Part shown: positions 50,471-61,700 of the stretch, in pieces
Layout of the letters: each line of letters begins with the position of its first letter
Position numbering within the stretch: position 1 is the stretch's first letter
From: Misgurnus anguillicaudatus
Taxonomy: Eukaryota; Chordata; Actinopteri; Cypriniformes; Cobitidae
NCBI RefSeq assembly: GCF_027580225.2
Contig: NC_073342.2
Coordinates: 14,149,501 to 14,213,500 of the forward strand
Direction of reading: 5' to 3'
DNA: 64,000 nucleotides
Notes under the pieces: model-generated
What the model was told of the DNA's origin: nothing
Database searches by the model: none
The model's input: the letters and a program-made list of their open reading frames with translations, nothing else
Position numbers and translations under genes: made by a program

Positions 50471-52200
50471 ATGAAAGTTACTCGCTACACTCCCCAAGTA
50501 GCCACTTCTGTCACTCTCCCGACACTCCGAGGAGCGAAATCTTGGCGTCACTCACTAGTGTTTTGAAGTCTTGAAGTCAAATTCAAATTTGACGGTTAAG
50601 CATTTATCCATAATCACTTTCTTGTTTCTATCTACAATTCTCAATAAATTATTTACACTGCTGAAAAACAATTCACATTCACTGCTAAAAGCATAACAAA
50701 TAAAATTTATTTCATTTCATAGATATATTTTATTTGTCCATTTTATATGCTTTTATAACACTATTTTATTCAACTACAGTAGCACTACTGCTGTTATTTT
50801 ACAGCAGTCAACCGCAAATTCAAAACATACAGTAAATCACTGTTAATGAAATGTTAATAACCATAATGCAATTTGTATTGCAAATTACATAATGTAAATT
50901 ACAGTAATGAACTGGAAAAGAAAATGATGGTATTTTACTGTGAATTTTGTGGTAAGTAACTGTAGAAATTACAGTTAGGTCTAACAGTGTACCACAACAC
51001 AAGCTATACTGAAATAGTAATAATTATCTATTAAAGGTGCAGTGTGTAATTTTTAGAAGGGTCTCTTGAGAGAAATGCTAAATAATATACCAAACTATAT
51101 TATCAAGGGTGTATAAAGACCTTTCATAATGAACCGTTATGTCTTTATTACATTAGAAGATGTTTACATTAGAAAATGAGATGTTTTTATCTACATACAC
51201 AGAAGGTCCCCTTACATGGAAGTCGCCATTTTGTGCCACCATGTTTCTACAGAAGCTCTTAACGGACAAACTTTTTTACTAAGTTGTCTTCGACGGTGAC
51301 CTGTTTGTCCGGTGGCGGCTGCCGTAGCTTCTCTTTGTGTTTCACAAGCGAGGGGTGAGCAGTGGACTGAGCCGTTGGTTACAATTCACAACCTCACCAC
51401 TAGATGCCACCAAAATGTACACACTGCACCTTTAATGTTTTGTAATTAGCTTTTGACAGACAGCTTTTCTTTTTTCCAGAATGAGACTAGACGTAATGAA
51501 CAACCCATCCTTAAATAAAAAAAAGGTTGGTCGCTTGATGTCAGTCAGATTGTCCTCCCTTTCTAAATGGGAGGTTCTTGGCCAGTAGATCCCATATGGT
51601 TGCAGAAAAATATTTCAACACACTTGATATAAACTTATTGCTGGTACCTCATGACAAAATGGACATTTGTGTCCTAAAGTGTCCTTAGGGGCGTGTCAAA
51701 GGTGTCACCCACGCCCTGTTGGTTCTGTACTTTGGGTAATGTTTAAACTTTTGACTTGAAAGCATGTTTGATTTAGAGGGTCATAATTAGAGAGTACTAA
51801 AGAACAGATGGCATGCAACTTGTATTTTGTAAAATTATGATTTATGAGATAATGGAGTCTGCTGTTTGAGGTTGTTTTGAATGATAAGGCAAATATTTTG
51901 GTTCGTTTTGTACCGAATTGTGAGTTTTCGAACGTGTTCCTCTTTTTGAACTGTTTGTTTTAAATATCAAGTTTGCTTTTTAATAATAAAATTCAACCTA
52001 ATTGAATTTTGTTTTATACCACAGAAACCGAAATGAAAACACAGTGAAGAACAAAAGCGTCTGTAGAGTTGAGTTCAAGTTAAACATCAATAGATTAATC
52101 ACAGGCAGGATTAGCAGAAGTGTGTGGGCGAGCGAGTGGGTGAGAGAGAGACACAGACCGTGTATTCATAGTGAAAGTGAATGAAACAGTACCTGTCTTA
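50471..52200. other. Gene-free stretch upstream of the proposed ehf promoter
   Basis: Contains the MITE at 51031-51435. The segment 51480-52200 shows no recognised repeat and could hold regulatory sequence. Confidence 0.4.
51031..51435. mobile_element. MITE, AAAGGTGCAGTGTGTAA family
   Basis: Ends TTAAAGGTGCAGTGTGTAA and TACACACTGCACCTTTAA. Related to 5808-6180. Confidence 0.88.
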
Positions 52201-52204
52201 CGGT

Positions 52205-52302
52205 ATGCAAATAGCCAGTTATGCACCTGGTATGAAAATAAGCAGCCAATCAAAGCAGCAGGAAGCAGATCGGATAAAAATCCTCATTGGTGAATGAAGT
52301 CA
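52205..52302 (+). promoter_or_regulatory. Candidate TATA/initiator promoter, probably for ehf
   Basis: Within 100 bp stand an exact octamer ATGCAAAT (52205-52212), an E-box CACCTG (about 52224-52229), a CCAAT box (52246-52250), a GGAAG ETS-type site (52261-52265), a TATA-like GGATAAAAAT (core 52274-52280) and a YYANWYY initiator about 28 bp further on. The spacing of TATA box and initiator is canonical. The ETS site would allow auto-regulation or regulation by a related factor, but this is inference. Confidence 0.45.
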
Positions 52303-52475
52303 CACTTTCTACAGAAGTTTGACAGGCCTAAACACAGGTACACAACAGGTCTCTCTCTCTCTCTCTCTTCATAAGACCGTCATCCTCTTTCGCTCACAAA
52401 GGCTGCAAGCTTTAGTAAGAAAAGGACGTTTAACTGTTAATCCAGTAACAGTCTGGATCACATTCAGCATCTCTG
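52302..52475 (+). other. ehf: Proposed untranslated first exon of ehf
   Basis: A 174-nt segment starts at a sequence that fits the initiator consensus (TCACACT, +1 at 52302) and ends at a consensus donor, CTCTG|GTGAGC. It contains no ATG, as expected for a clean 5' leader, and holds a short (CT)n tract. It lies 6.2 kb before the first coding exon on the same strand. Known EHF genes begin with untranslated exons, but assigning this one to ehf is inference. It could instead belong to a non-coding transcript. Confidence 0.45.
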
Positions 52476-52867
52476 GTGAGCACATTGTCTTTTTTAATCT
52501 TTGCAAATAAACATCAATACTGAAGAATGGCCAATGCAATGATTGTATAATATTGAATGGTATATGATTTACTTAAAACTGTAGGTTATGTCTGTTATGT
52601 TTTATCTAAATGATCACAAGACTTGTCTGTCAAAAGAAACGAGACCGTATCTTCAACAGGTTATAAATTACACGCATGCTTCCTTAAGCCATGTGAACTG
52701 GTTTTACAAAAAAGTGCACAGACCAAATGAACAAGATCGATATATTATTTGTTTTATCCCAAACAATGACATTTTGGGTCATCTTAACGCATAATACATT
52801 TAGTTGGGTGCTAATATGGTGTTATTTCAAAGTCATGTAGCACAAGTAAAGTTTGTAAGCAAAAAAG

Positions 52868-53165
52868 TTTGTTGTAACACTTTACAATAAGGTTGTATTT
52901 GTTAACATTAGTAAATGCATTCGCTAACATGAACTAACAATGAGCAATATAGTAATTTCAGCATTTATTAATCCTTGTTAATGTGAGTTGATGCAAAAAC
53001 CATTGTTTATTTTAGTTCATTGTGCATTTACTAATGCCAACAGTTTCAACTTTTGATTTTAAAATGTATTAGTAAATGCTAATATTGACATAAGATTAAT
53101 AATTGTTATAGAAATACTGTTCATTGTTAGTTCACGTTTGCTAATGCATTACATTATATATGTTA
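52868..53165. repeat. Dispersed repeat (AGGTTGTATTTGTTAACATT family)
   Basis: Longer copy of the repeat at 15980-16160. AACATGAACTAACAATGA near the left is echoed inverted by TCATTGTTAGTTCACGTTTG near the right. Confidence 0.7.
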
Positions 53166-53626
53166 CATAATGCAATAACATGTAAACAGTGTGGGGTAGT
53201 TTTGCTGACATTGTAACAGTAGGAAGCATTTTTTTTTTTGGTTTTTTTTGCAGCCATCCATATTGAGAGCATGCGTGTATTTTATGGTCCTGTAAATATA
53301 ATCATACTGTAAATGGCTGCTACTGGTTTGGTAATGATAACAAAATAAATGTTTATTGCAGTAACTCAGCAACAGTGATAATAAGGCTTTATTTATTTAT
53401 GGTTAGACGTCTATGAAATTTTCACTGAAAATTTGTATTATTTTAGCCTATAGACATCTGGGCTTGGACGGCTTAGACGTCTTTTAAACAAAAAATTGTT
53501 CGGTGGGTATGTGTATCGCCTCTTGCTGGGAACCTACAGCCTTACAGTTATCAGCTCAGATCTTTAACCCATACGAATGTGATCAAATGAAAAATGTAGC
53601 ATCACAACAATGGCACTTATCGATAT

Positions 53627-54385
53627 ACATACTGTGCAAAAGTCTTAGGCCACCATGCCAAAATAAGATTTGTTGTTTTTGCAATGTTATAGTGATCATA
53701 TATAATTGTTTCTCAGTCTTTTTAATAGAATACATCCAGAAAATACAGGAAATGTGTATAACACTGTAAAAAAATTCAGTAGAAATTGCAGCTGGGTTGC
53801 CGGTAACTTACCGTAGATTTAAATTTATGTTTTTTACTGGCAACATTTTGTTCAAAGTTAAATGAACATTTAACATTTACAAGTCTTTGTCTTTACAGAG
53901 TAAAACTAAAAAAACAGCATCAAGCAAAACGTTCTGGGAAACAAAATCTGAAGCAAAAAACAGAAAAACGTTGATGATGATTTCTGGTTCCCAGAATGCT
54001 TTGCATGAGGCTGTTATTGTATAGTTTTATTCTGTAAAGATAAAGACTTGTTAATATTTAAAATGTATTTAACTTTGAACAAACTCTTGCCAGTAAATAA
54101 CATACATTTTAATCTACGGTAAATTACCGGCAACCCAGCTGCAATAACATTGTAATTTCTACGGAATTTTTACTTCATTCTGCTCAAAAACGCTCAAGAT
54201 GTGTTTAGTGCCAAGAGATGTCACACTAAACACCGACGATGCATAAAGAAGACATTTAGTATTGAAAATTGTTATTTTTTTATGTACATATTTCCTGTAT
54301 TTTCTGTTTTGTATCTTAATAAAATAAATATGGATGGACATTAAAACTGGTGGTGGTGGCCTAAGACTTTTGCACAGTACTGTAT
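53627..54385. mobile_element. Tc1-like short element split by a MITE
   Basis: Inverted ends ACTGTGCAAAAGTCTTAGGC and GCCTAAGACTTTTGCACAGT, with GGTGG/CCACC adjacent. It is interrupted at 53764-54168 by a TTACTGGCAAC-type MITE. The rest matches 44113-44575. Confidence 0.85.
53764..54168. mobile_element. Palindromic MITE (TTACTGGCAAC family), nested
   Basis: The left arm GTAGAAATTGCAGCTGGGTT and right arm AACCCAGCTGCAATAACATT enclose a symmetric interior with TACTGGCAACATTTTGTTC and its complement. Confidence 0.85.
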
Positions 54386-54433
54386 TTGAGTACAAAGATT
54401 TTTCAATTTTGTTATTATTAATGACCAAAATAT

Positions 54434-54740
54434 TGCTGTATTTATGCAGCTGTTTGCCAGTAACTTACTGTAGATTTACATTGATTTTATTTACTGGCAA
54501 CAGTTTGTTCAAAGTTTAATGAACATTAAACATTAACAAGTCTTTATCTTTACAGAGTAAAACTAAAATAACAGCCTCATGCAAAGCATTCTGGGAACCA
54601 GAAATCCTTATCAACCTTTTTCTGTTTTCTTTCTTTCAGATTTTGGTTCCCAGAATGCTTTGCATGAGGCTGTTATTTTAGTTTTATTTCATTAAGATAA
54701 AGACTTGTTAATGTTTAATGTTTATTTAACTTTGCAATAA
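54434..54740. mobile_element. Palindromic MITE (TTACTGGCAAC family)
   Basis: Contains the inverted pair ACAGCCTCATGCAAAGCATT and AATGCTTTGCATGAGGCTGT around a short spacer. The right terminal arm is truncated. Confidence 0.8.
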
Positions 54741-54778
54741 AAGTTACTATATAAAAATAAAACTAGACTTTAATGTAA

Positions 54779-55580
54779 AGGATTGTTCACCCAAAAATGA
54801 AAATGATATCATCATTTACTCCCCCTCATGTTGTTACGAACCTGTATACATGTCTTTGTTTTGCTGAACACAAAAAGATACATTGATCAGTATTTGTAAC
54901 CAAACCATTTTTGAGCACCATTGACTACCATAATAAAAAAATGTCCAACTACACTGCAAAAAATTATTTTTAAGAAAAAAAATTCTTAGTATTTTTGTCT
55001 TGTTTTCAGTAAAAATATCTAAAAAATTCTTAACTTAAGATGCTTTTTTGATGAGCAAGTCTAATTATAATTATAAAAGTCTTTTTAGGCCAAAAAATAT
55101 GAAATTTAAGTGATTTTGGGCATAAAACAAGAAAAAAATCTGCCAATGGGGTAAGCAAATTTTTCTTGAATTTTTCTTGAATTTAGTGTTTAAGAAAATT
55201 GTTCAAGATTTTTTTGCTTACCCCATTGGCAGATATTTTTTTTTGCTTGTTTATGCACAAAATTACTTAAATTTGATATTTTTGGTCTAAAAACTAGACT
55301 TCTTTTCTACGGGTGTTTTGCTCATCAAGATAAAGCAGCTTAATTTGAGAATTTTTAGATATTTTTTACTGAAAACAAGACAAAAATACTAAGAATTTCT
55401 TTCCTTGAAAATCATTTTTGCTGTGTATGGAAGTTAGTTGTGCTTCAGTGTCCTTCTGTTTCATTTTAAATATCTTCCTTTGTGTTCAGCAAAACAAAGA
55501 CATTTTTGCAGGTTTGTATCAATATGAGGGTGAGTAAATGATGACAAAATTTTAATATCTGGGTGAACAATCTCTTTAAG
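54779..55580. mobile_element. Cyprinid-type MITE (GATTGTTCACCCAAAAATGA ends) with nested fold-back
   Basis: The left end AAAGGATTGTTCACCCAAAAA and right end ATCTGGGTGAACAATCTCTTT are inverted repeats. The arms also share TCATTTACTC and TTTGTTTTGCTGAACACAAA with its complement. A fold-back palindrome is inserted at 54952-55435. Confidence 0.85.
54952..55435. repeat. Fold-back palindromic MITE, copy 3
   Basis: Begins CACTGCAAAAAATTATTTTTAAG and ends ATCATTTTTGCTGTG. Its internal halves match copies 1 and 2 at 37.3-38.2 kb. Confidence 0.85.
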
Positions 55581-55618
55581 TTACTTATGTTAAGTTTTCC
55601 GCAATATTCCTGTAAATA

Positions 55619-56056
55619 CACTGCAAAAATGACTTTCTTATTTAGTATTTTTGTCTTGTTTTCAGTAAAAAATAAAAAAAATTCTTAAATTAAGATGTAT
55701 TTTCTTGATGAGCAAAATGACCTAGAAAAATAAGTCTAGTTTTTAGACAAAAAAAAAATATTTAAGTGAATTTGTGCTTAAATCTGCCAATGGAACAAGA
55801 AACATTTCTTGAATTAAGTGTTTATGAAAAAGTAAACTTATTTCAAGAAAATCATTCGTATTCCATTGGCAGATTTTTTAGCTTGTTTTAAGCACAAATT
55901 CACTTAAATATTATATTTTTTGTCTAAAAACAAAAAGATTTATTTTCCTAGGACATTTTGCTCATCAACAAAATACATCTTAATTTAAGAATTTTTTGAC
56001 ATTTTTACTGGAAACAAAACAAAAATACCAAGTAAGAAATTCATTTTTTGCAATGT
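55619..56056. repeat. Fold-back palindromic MITE, copy 4
   Basis: Begins CACTGCAAAAATGACTTTC and ends ATTCATTTTTTGCAATG, same fold-back structure as copies 1-3. Confidence 0.88.
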
Positions 56057-57074
56057 AGAGGCAATATGCCATTTTATTGAAACCTTGTGTTGGGCCAAAC
56101 CGTCTAAAGTGAGTTTTATTTGCAGTGTGTGTGATCATTATCTACTGTTGGTACAGCACCCTCCATAAAATCAGTAACTAGGTCATTATAATATCAGTAC
56201 ATGACATGTATATAGGTCAAACATCAGAAATAAATTCTCTATTGGTGCAACTAAACATACACAAGTTGGTTGGGAATGCAACACAGCAACTAAACAGGTT
56301 CACAAGCCTTTAAATGAATGTCAATACTAAGCTCATGCAAATGTTGTTTCTGGGTTATGTTCATCGCTAATATGCAACGCAGAATCATATTGTTTTTTAT
56401 TTTCTTAAAAAAGGAACTTTATATTATTTCTGTAAAAACCCTACGCTGACGCTTCTGCACAAAGAATTGCCTTATTTACTAAAATGAACGCATTACAGTG
56501 GTTCATTCATTTACTATTCTTTTATCAGCATGTACATTTCATATCAAACCTTTCCTTTGCTAGCACAATGCTCCACCAGTTGAGCTACATGGGCCGCATT
56601 TGCATTCGGAGTATCTGATCCCCATGTTTTAAAAAGTATTTCATATAACATCTCCATGCAGTTCTGGCCTGTAATCCTATAGATGAGGTGATAAAAGCTT
56701 TGACTAAAGCATTGATCTAACTGTTCAACAGAAGGACAGGTGGACCTTGCATGCAAAGCAGTCTGACGTGCCGACGCGTTCCTGTGCAAATGTGACTACG
56801 TGTGTGGTTCAACGTTGCACGAATGGCCTGCACTGAACATACAGAGCCTTTGTGTACAGTATATGAACGCAAAGCATGTTTACCACACCGATCAAATTGA
56901 AGAATGGCATAACGTCTAAATTTTATTTAAACAGTCCATTTTTAAAATTGACTCACTGTTTACTATTGCAAGAATGCAGTCAAGTGGGCCCTTAATTTCC
57001 TGGTTATCATATTACATCTGATAGCTGGGTTTTGAAAGTTTAACCTAAAATGAAAATGCTGCCATTTTTGCACT
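56057..57074. other. Gene-free stretch with a reversed tRNA-like SINE piece
   Basis: On the reverse strand near 56560-56600 is GGCCCATGTAGCTCAACTGG followed by TGGAGCATTGTGCTAGCAA, an Ala-tRNA-like SINE head. Otherwise nothing recognised. Confidence 0.45.
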
Positions 57075-57280
57075 GTTAAAAAAATTGCTGTAATTATGCA
57101 GCTGGTTGCCAGTAACTTACTGTAGAAGATAAAGAGTCAAATGTTTCATGTTCATTTAACTTTAAACAAACTGTTGCCAGAAAATAACATAAATGTAAAA
57201 TCTACAGTAAGTTACTGGCAGCTAGTTGCCAGTAATGCGCAGTAATACTGTAATTTCTACAGAAATTTTTACAGTGTATT
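57075..57280. mobile_element. Short palindromic MITE (TTACTGGCAAC family)
   Basis: Contains CTGGTTGCCAGTAACTTACTG and the inverse CAGTAAGTTACTGGCAGC. Internally deleted copy. Confidence 0.75.
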
Positions 57281-57284
57281 TATC

Positions 57285-57480
57285 ACAAATCTTGGGTTGC
57301 TTTAACCCATAGTTGGGTCAAATATGGTCAAACCCAACTGTTGGGTTAATTTCAACCCAAATGCTGGGTTGTATCAACCCATTGTTGGGTAACAACAACC
57401 CAGCATGGGGTTTATATAAACTAACAGTTTACAATCATCCATATTTGACTGAAATATGGGTTAAAACAACCTAACATTGT
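57285..57480. repeat. GGGTTAAA-type inverted repeat
   Basis: Dense AACCCA / TGGGTT words (AACCCAACTGTTGGGTTAAT, CAACCCATTGTTGGGT). Copies also at 58225-58325 and 63535-63680. Confidence 0.65.
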
Positions 57481-57598
57481 GCTGTGATACGTAAAATAAT
57501 GGCAGAAGTTTCATTTTGGGTGAATCCATCAAAACCCCGTTATCAGATGTAATATGATAGCACTTTTTAGAATGAGGAAATGGTGTGTTTTATGTATT

Positions 57599-57668
57599 GG
57601 TGTCGTAGCTCATTTGGTAAAGCATTGTGTTAGCAATGCAAAGGTTCTGGGTTCGATTCCCACAGAAA
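57599..57668 (+). repeat. tRNA-Ala-derived SINE head
   Basis: The A box TAGCTCATTTGG (57606-57617) and a B box GGTTCGATTCC (57650-57660) surround an anticodon-like arm GCATTGTGTTAGCAATGC. The acceptor stem does not pair, so it is a SINE and not a functional tRNA. Decayed relatives are at 36485, 43605 and 56560. Confidence 0.65.
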
Positions 57669-58665
57669 ACACATTCTGTCAATCTTGACTAAACCTATTT
57701 TTTCGTAAAAATATTTTTTTAGGACGCTTAGCGGCGATTCGTGACTGCTCATCCGAGGGGCTCAAATAAAAAATATGTGTTCGGAATATCATGTGTGTTG
57801 CTCACGTTTTCAAAATATGTGTTTGTTGCGTCATGTGAACCATGTGCATCACATGTTTCGTCAAAATAAGTGCCTGCTGCGGCAAAACCGTTTAGGATAA
57901 AAAAGACGTTCACGTTCACAAAATACACCAAGACACTCCCTTAACAGTAAACTCTGATTACGCATGAGATTACGCGAGTATCTGGCAAACGCGAGCGTCT
58001 CTTTTATCATAAACCCTTTAGACGCATCTGCAGCAGGCACTTAATTTGACAAGACACGTGATGCACATACTGTAGGATCACTCGACGCGCAGAACACATA
58101 TTTTGAAATGACGAACCACACACATGATGGGCTACATACATGCTGTGACGAACTTCGCATCGAACGCCCTCGAAAAAAGAAGTCAAAAATGCTGGGTTAT
58201 TTTTAAAAGAGGACGAACCCAGCTCGTTGGGTTGCATTTTAGCCTATGCTGGGTTTTTTTAACCCATTGTTGGGTCAAATATAAATTTTTTTGGGTTGAT
58301 TTAACCCAACGGCTGGGCTCGTATAAAAATACTACAAATGTCTCCATTTAAACAGCTCTAACTCGACGTATGTTTTATTGCCCCCATCCTCATTCACTTT
58401 CATTATGAGTGCCTATGATGTATTTCAAAAATCTCAAGTGCTATTAAAATAACTATACAGACGATGAATGAATAACGACAAGTTTTAGCATTGAAGCGAC
58501 CAAAATCAGTGGTTTGATTCCCATAAAGCACGAGCTGCGAGTCATAACTAGCGCGCCCTTGAGCAAGCCACTTAATGGCCTTGAGGAATTGCTGTGGTGC
58601 TCGTCTATGGTGGCATTGTGTAAAAGTAACAAACACAAATTCCACCGTCTTTGACTGTGTGCCAG
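57669..58665. other. Gene-free end of the proposed first ehf intron
   Basis: Holds a GGGTTAAA-type repeat (58225-58325). 57720-58160 has CGTCA/TCACG words in both orientations, but no clear element was delimited. Confidence 0.4.
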
Positions 58666-58709
58666 TAACAATTCCCTTTCTATTTCCTGCATTTTTTCTG
58701 CATTGGATG

Positions 58710-58797
58710 ATGGTTCTTCAGGCCGGCGGTGTCATGACTATGAGTGTTGACAACCAGCTGCCTACCTCCTGGACGACCCATTACAACTGCTCTGATG
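58710..58797 (+). CDS. ehf: ehf first coding exon
   Basis: Encodes 29 residues from MVLQAGGVM to CSD and ends in phase 1 at donor G|GTAATG. The 5' border is uncertain. The nearest acceptor-like AG is at 58664-58665, after a modest pyrimidine tract, which would leave about 44 untranslated bases before the ATG. Confidence 0.8.
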
Positions 58798-61700
58798 GTA
58801 ATGTTCAACTCAAACACAAAATCTTTTGCACAGCTAAAAAGTCCCAGCTTTTAGGTATGCGAAGGGAAATAATTATCTCCAAAGAATCCCAGTTGAGATA
58901 TACTGTACTTCATGTTGCTTATCTACCATTTACTGGCAGGTTAAACATTTACTGTAGTTACTGCAGTGGGCACTGTCGTAGTAACTAGCTTATCAGTTTC
59001 ATGCGCGGGAAACCTGCAAAGTATGATAGTGAACAGATAGTCAGTAGATAGAAGTAATTTATGCATACTCTTAAATATGAAGGAGCTACACGATGCCATT
59101 TTTGGTTTCATAAAGAACCTCTAACATCTGCTTCACAAAAGGTTCTTTAGACGTTGGTGCATGTGAGGTACTTTTCCTGTAGTTTTGGTGAATATTAATT
59201 TCACCCCTGCTTAAAAAAACAGTATACCATAGTTGATCAAAAGCATATGTTGTATTTCGAATGCTGGTGTTGGATACTTTGGTAAACTGGATTCACTGGG
59301 TTTTTTTAGTCGATCGGATTGACATGTGTGAAAGTTTATGTTTGGCTTTTTAGCACCCTTCTCATTTCCTCATATCCCCAGTTTCCACGGTGACGTCCAG
59401 TTACACGGGTCGTCTCTGGTCTCAGGACCTTCACCCACAGAACTGGTCAAAGTACCAGGTCTGGGAATGGCTCCAACAAACGTTGGACATGCACCAAATC
59501 GATGCCACCAGCATTCCTTTCCAAAACTTTGACATGGACGGAAGACAGCTTTGCAGCATGAGCTACCAAGACTTCACCCGGGCGGCCGGTTCCGTAGGTC
59601 TGATTCTTCAACAGAGTCTCAATGATCTCAAGTGGAATGGTAAGATCCAGAACTAGCAACTAATGGCGCTTTTCCATTGCATAGTACCCCACGGTTTGGT
59701 TTGGTTTGGTTTGGATCAGGTCGAGTCAGCTCACCTAACTTTGGCTTGATTAGCTTTTCCATCGAGTTTAGTAACACTTCGCAGTGGGAGGGATTATAGG
59801 CGTGTCGTTATATTTGCGCTGCCTACTGTTGTGACATCATACAAGTGAGAGCGTTGTTGTACATTCCCATACATTTATTTAATTCTCAGTCCGCCACAAA
59901 ATCAAAATTGACTACCATAAATAGATGTTTGCACATTGCGTTTATCTCACATCATGTCAGTTTCTGTACAAACACCCGTGGCGTCAGTCGACGCGCCCCG
60001 CTGAGCCGCCACAAACTGCAAGTCTGGAAAAAAACTGTTATGGTGTTCATGATTCTCAACCTGTGGGTGTTTTTTATTGTTAAAAGGGAGTTTGGGAACT
60101 TATAGCAAAGCACAGATAACAACAGGTTTACTCAATACAGCGTAAGCTGGCATGAAGGTAAAGCTAATCTTTTACATTATAGCGATGACGCTCGTAGTGA
60201 CGATTCTCTCAGACCAATCAGTGATCTACAGTGTTTTCGTGTCACGTTTTGGTATCAGCTCGGGTCGCTTGGAACCCCGTCCGAGGTGGTACTAAAAAAA
60301 GTATTGGTACTACGTACTGCACCAAGTGGAAAAGCTCACAAAAGTAAGCTGACCCAACCCAAACCGTGGGGTACTATGCAATTGAAAAGCTCCATAAGGT
60401 TGCATCTTGGCTTTTGTGGGGTGTCTATACACTAAAAATGAAGGTGCTACTTGATGAGATTGAAAAACATTTTTGGAAAAAGCTCTTTTTATAGTGGAAA
60501 AAATGGTTCTTCTATTATATTTTGTTGAGCTGCCTAACTCCACCTATTTAGCATGATACCCCCTTTGGACCACTATACTATACTGTAGTACATTTCTTAA
60601 ATGTCACTGGGGCGGTACCCTTTTAAAAAGTACTCCTTTGCGCCTAAACAGTTCATGTTAGTACCTCAAAGGTAGATATTGGCACCAAATGTATACATAT
60701 TTGTCCCTAAATGGTGCTTATTACGACCGTTTTAAGGGACTGCCCCAGTGACAGCTAGAAACCATTTTTCTGAGACAGAAAACGACTCCAGGCCAGATCT
60801 GGTCCAGAGTCGTATGCTGTCTGGGACCATATAAAATTGAGCAGGTACTGTTAATGATATAAATATACAGTCATTACTTTTGATACAGTTTCTATGTGTT
60901 GCCAAACCCAGTCGAATCCAGAAAAACATATACAGTTGACACGTGAGAACAGCACCGGCGAGTTAAACTGGTTTCCAACAGCAAGATGTATGAATTACTC
61001 TGAAACTTGATAATAGTCATTGCAAAACATGCACTCAGTGTTTATTTAAGTGCATGTACAGTTCCTTGGCCGTATTTATACAAAAACCTCGTTAATTTTT
61101 CTTGCATTTTTTTTCTTTGTTTTGCAGTTCAGTATGGTCAAGCAGATTTGTTTACACAAGGGGAGATTAAACCAGAAATCGATGGTGAGTTACCAAAGAC
61201 AAAGTAATATAAAAGCGCGTTTGGTTTCATTCAATTCTTTAAGTATAAAGGTCACACATTTTACATGACCCTGAAGAGAGACCCATAAATATCAACGGCT
61301 GATGTGTGTAATACTAATAGTAGTTGATGTCGTAACCAGATGCCTCCATTTTCACTGCAGAATTTCCTTGTTCGATCCTTCCCTTTAAAGAAGAGCCCAG
61401 CTTTTATACAACGTCAGGTACATATATCAAATGACATATTTTTATAACATACTTGAAATACTTTCAAACCTTTCTCTAACCTTTTGCTACACTGTACAAA
61501 AATATTTGTTGGTTCAACTTAAAGGGCACCTATTATGCAAAATCCACTTATACAAGGCGTTTGGACATAATGTGTGTTGGCAGTGTGTGAACACAACCAC
61601 CCTACGATGAAAAAAAATCCACCTGCTCGTGTGAGGTCACATAGATAAAGCCCCACCTCCTAACAGTCAAGCATTACTATAGTTTCCACCCTCAGCGAGT

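Noticed and set aside
57599..57668. Apparent tRNA-Ala gene
   Set aside because: A and B boxes are present but the acceptor stem does not pair and decayed relatives occur nearby, so it is a SINE head.
59401..59639. Alternative acceptor CGTCCAG for the PNT exon
   Set aside because: It would shift the reading frame relative to the phase-1 upstream exon and to the PNT domain.
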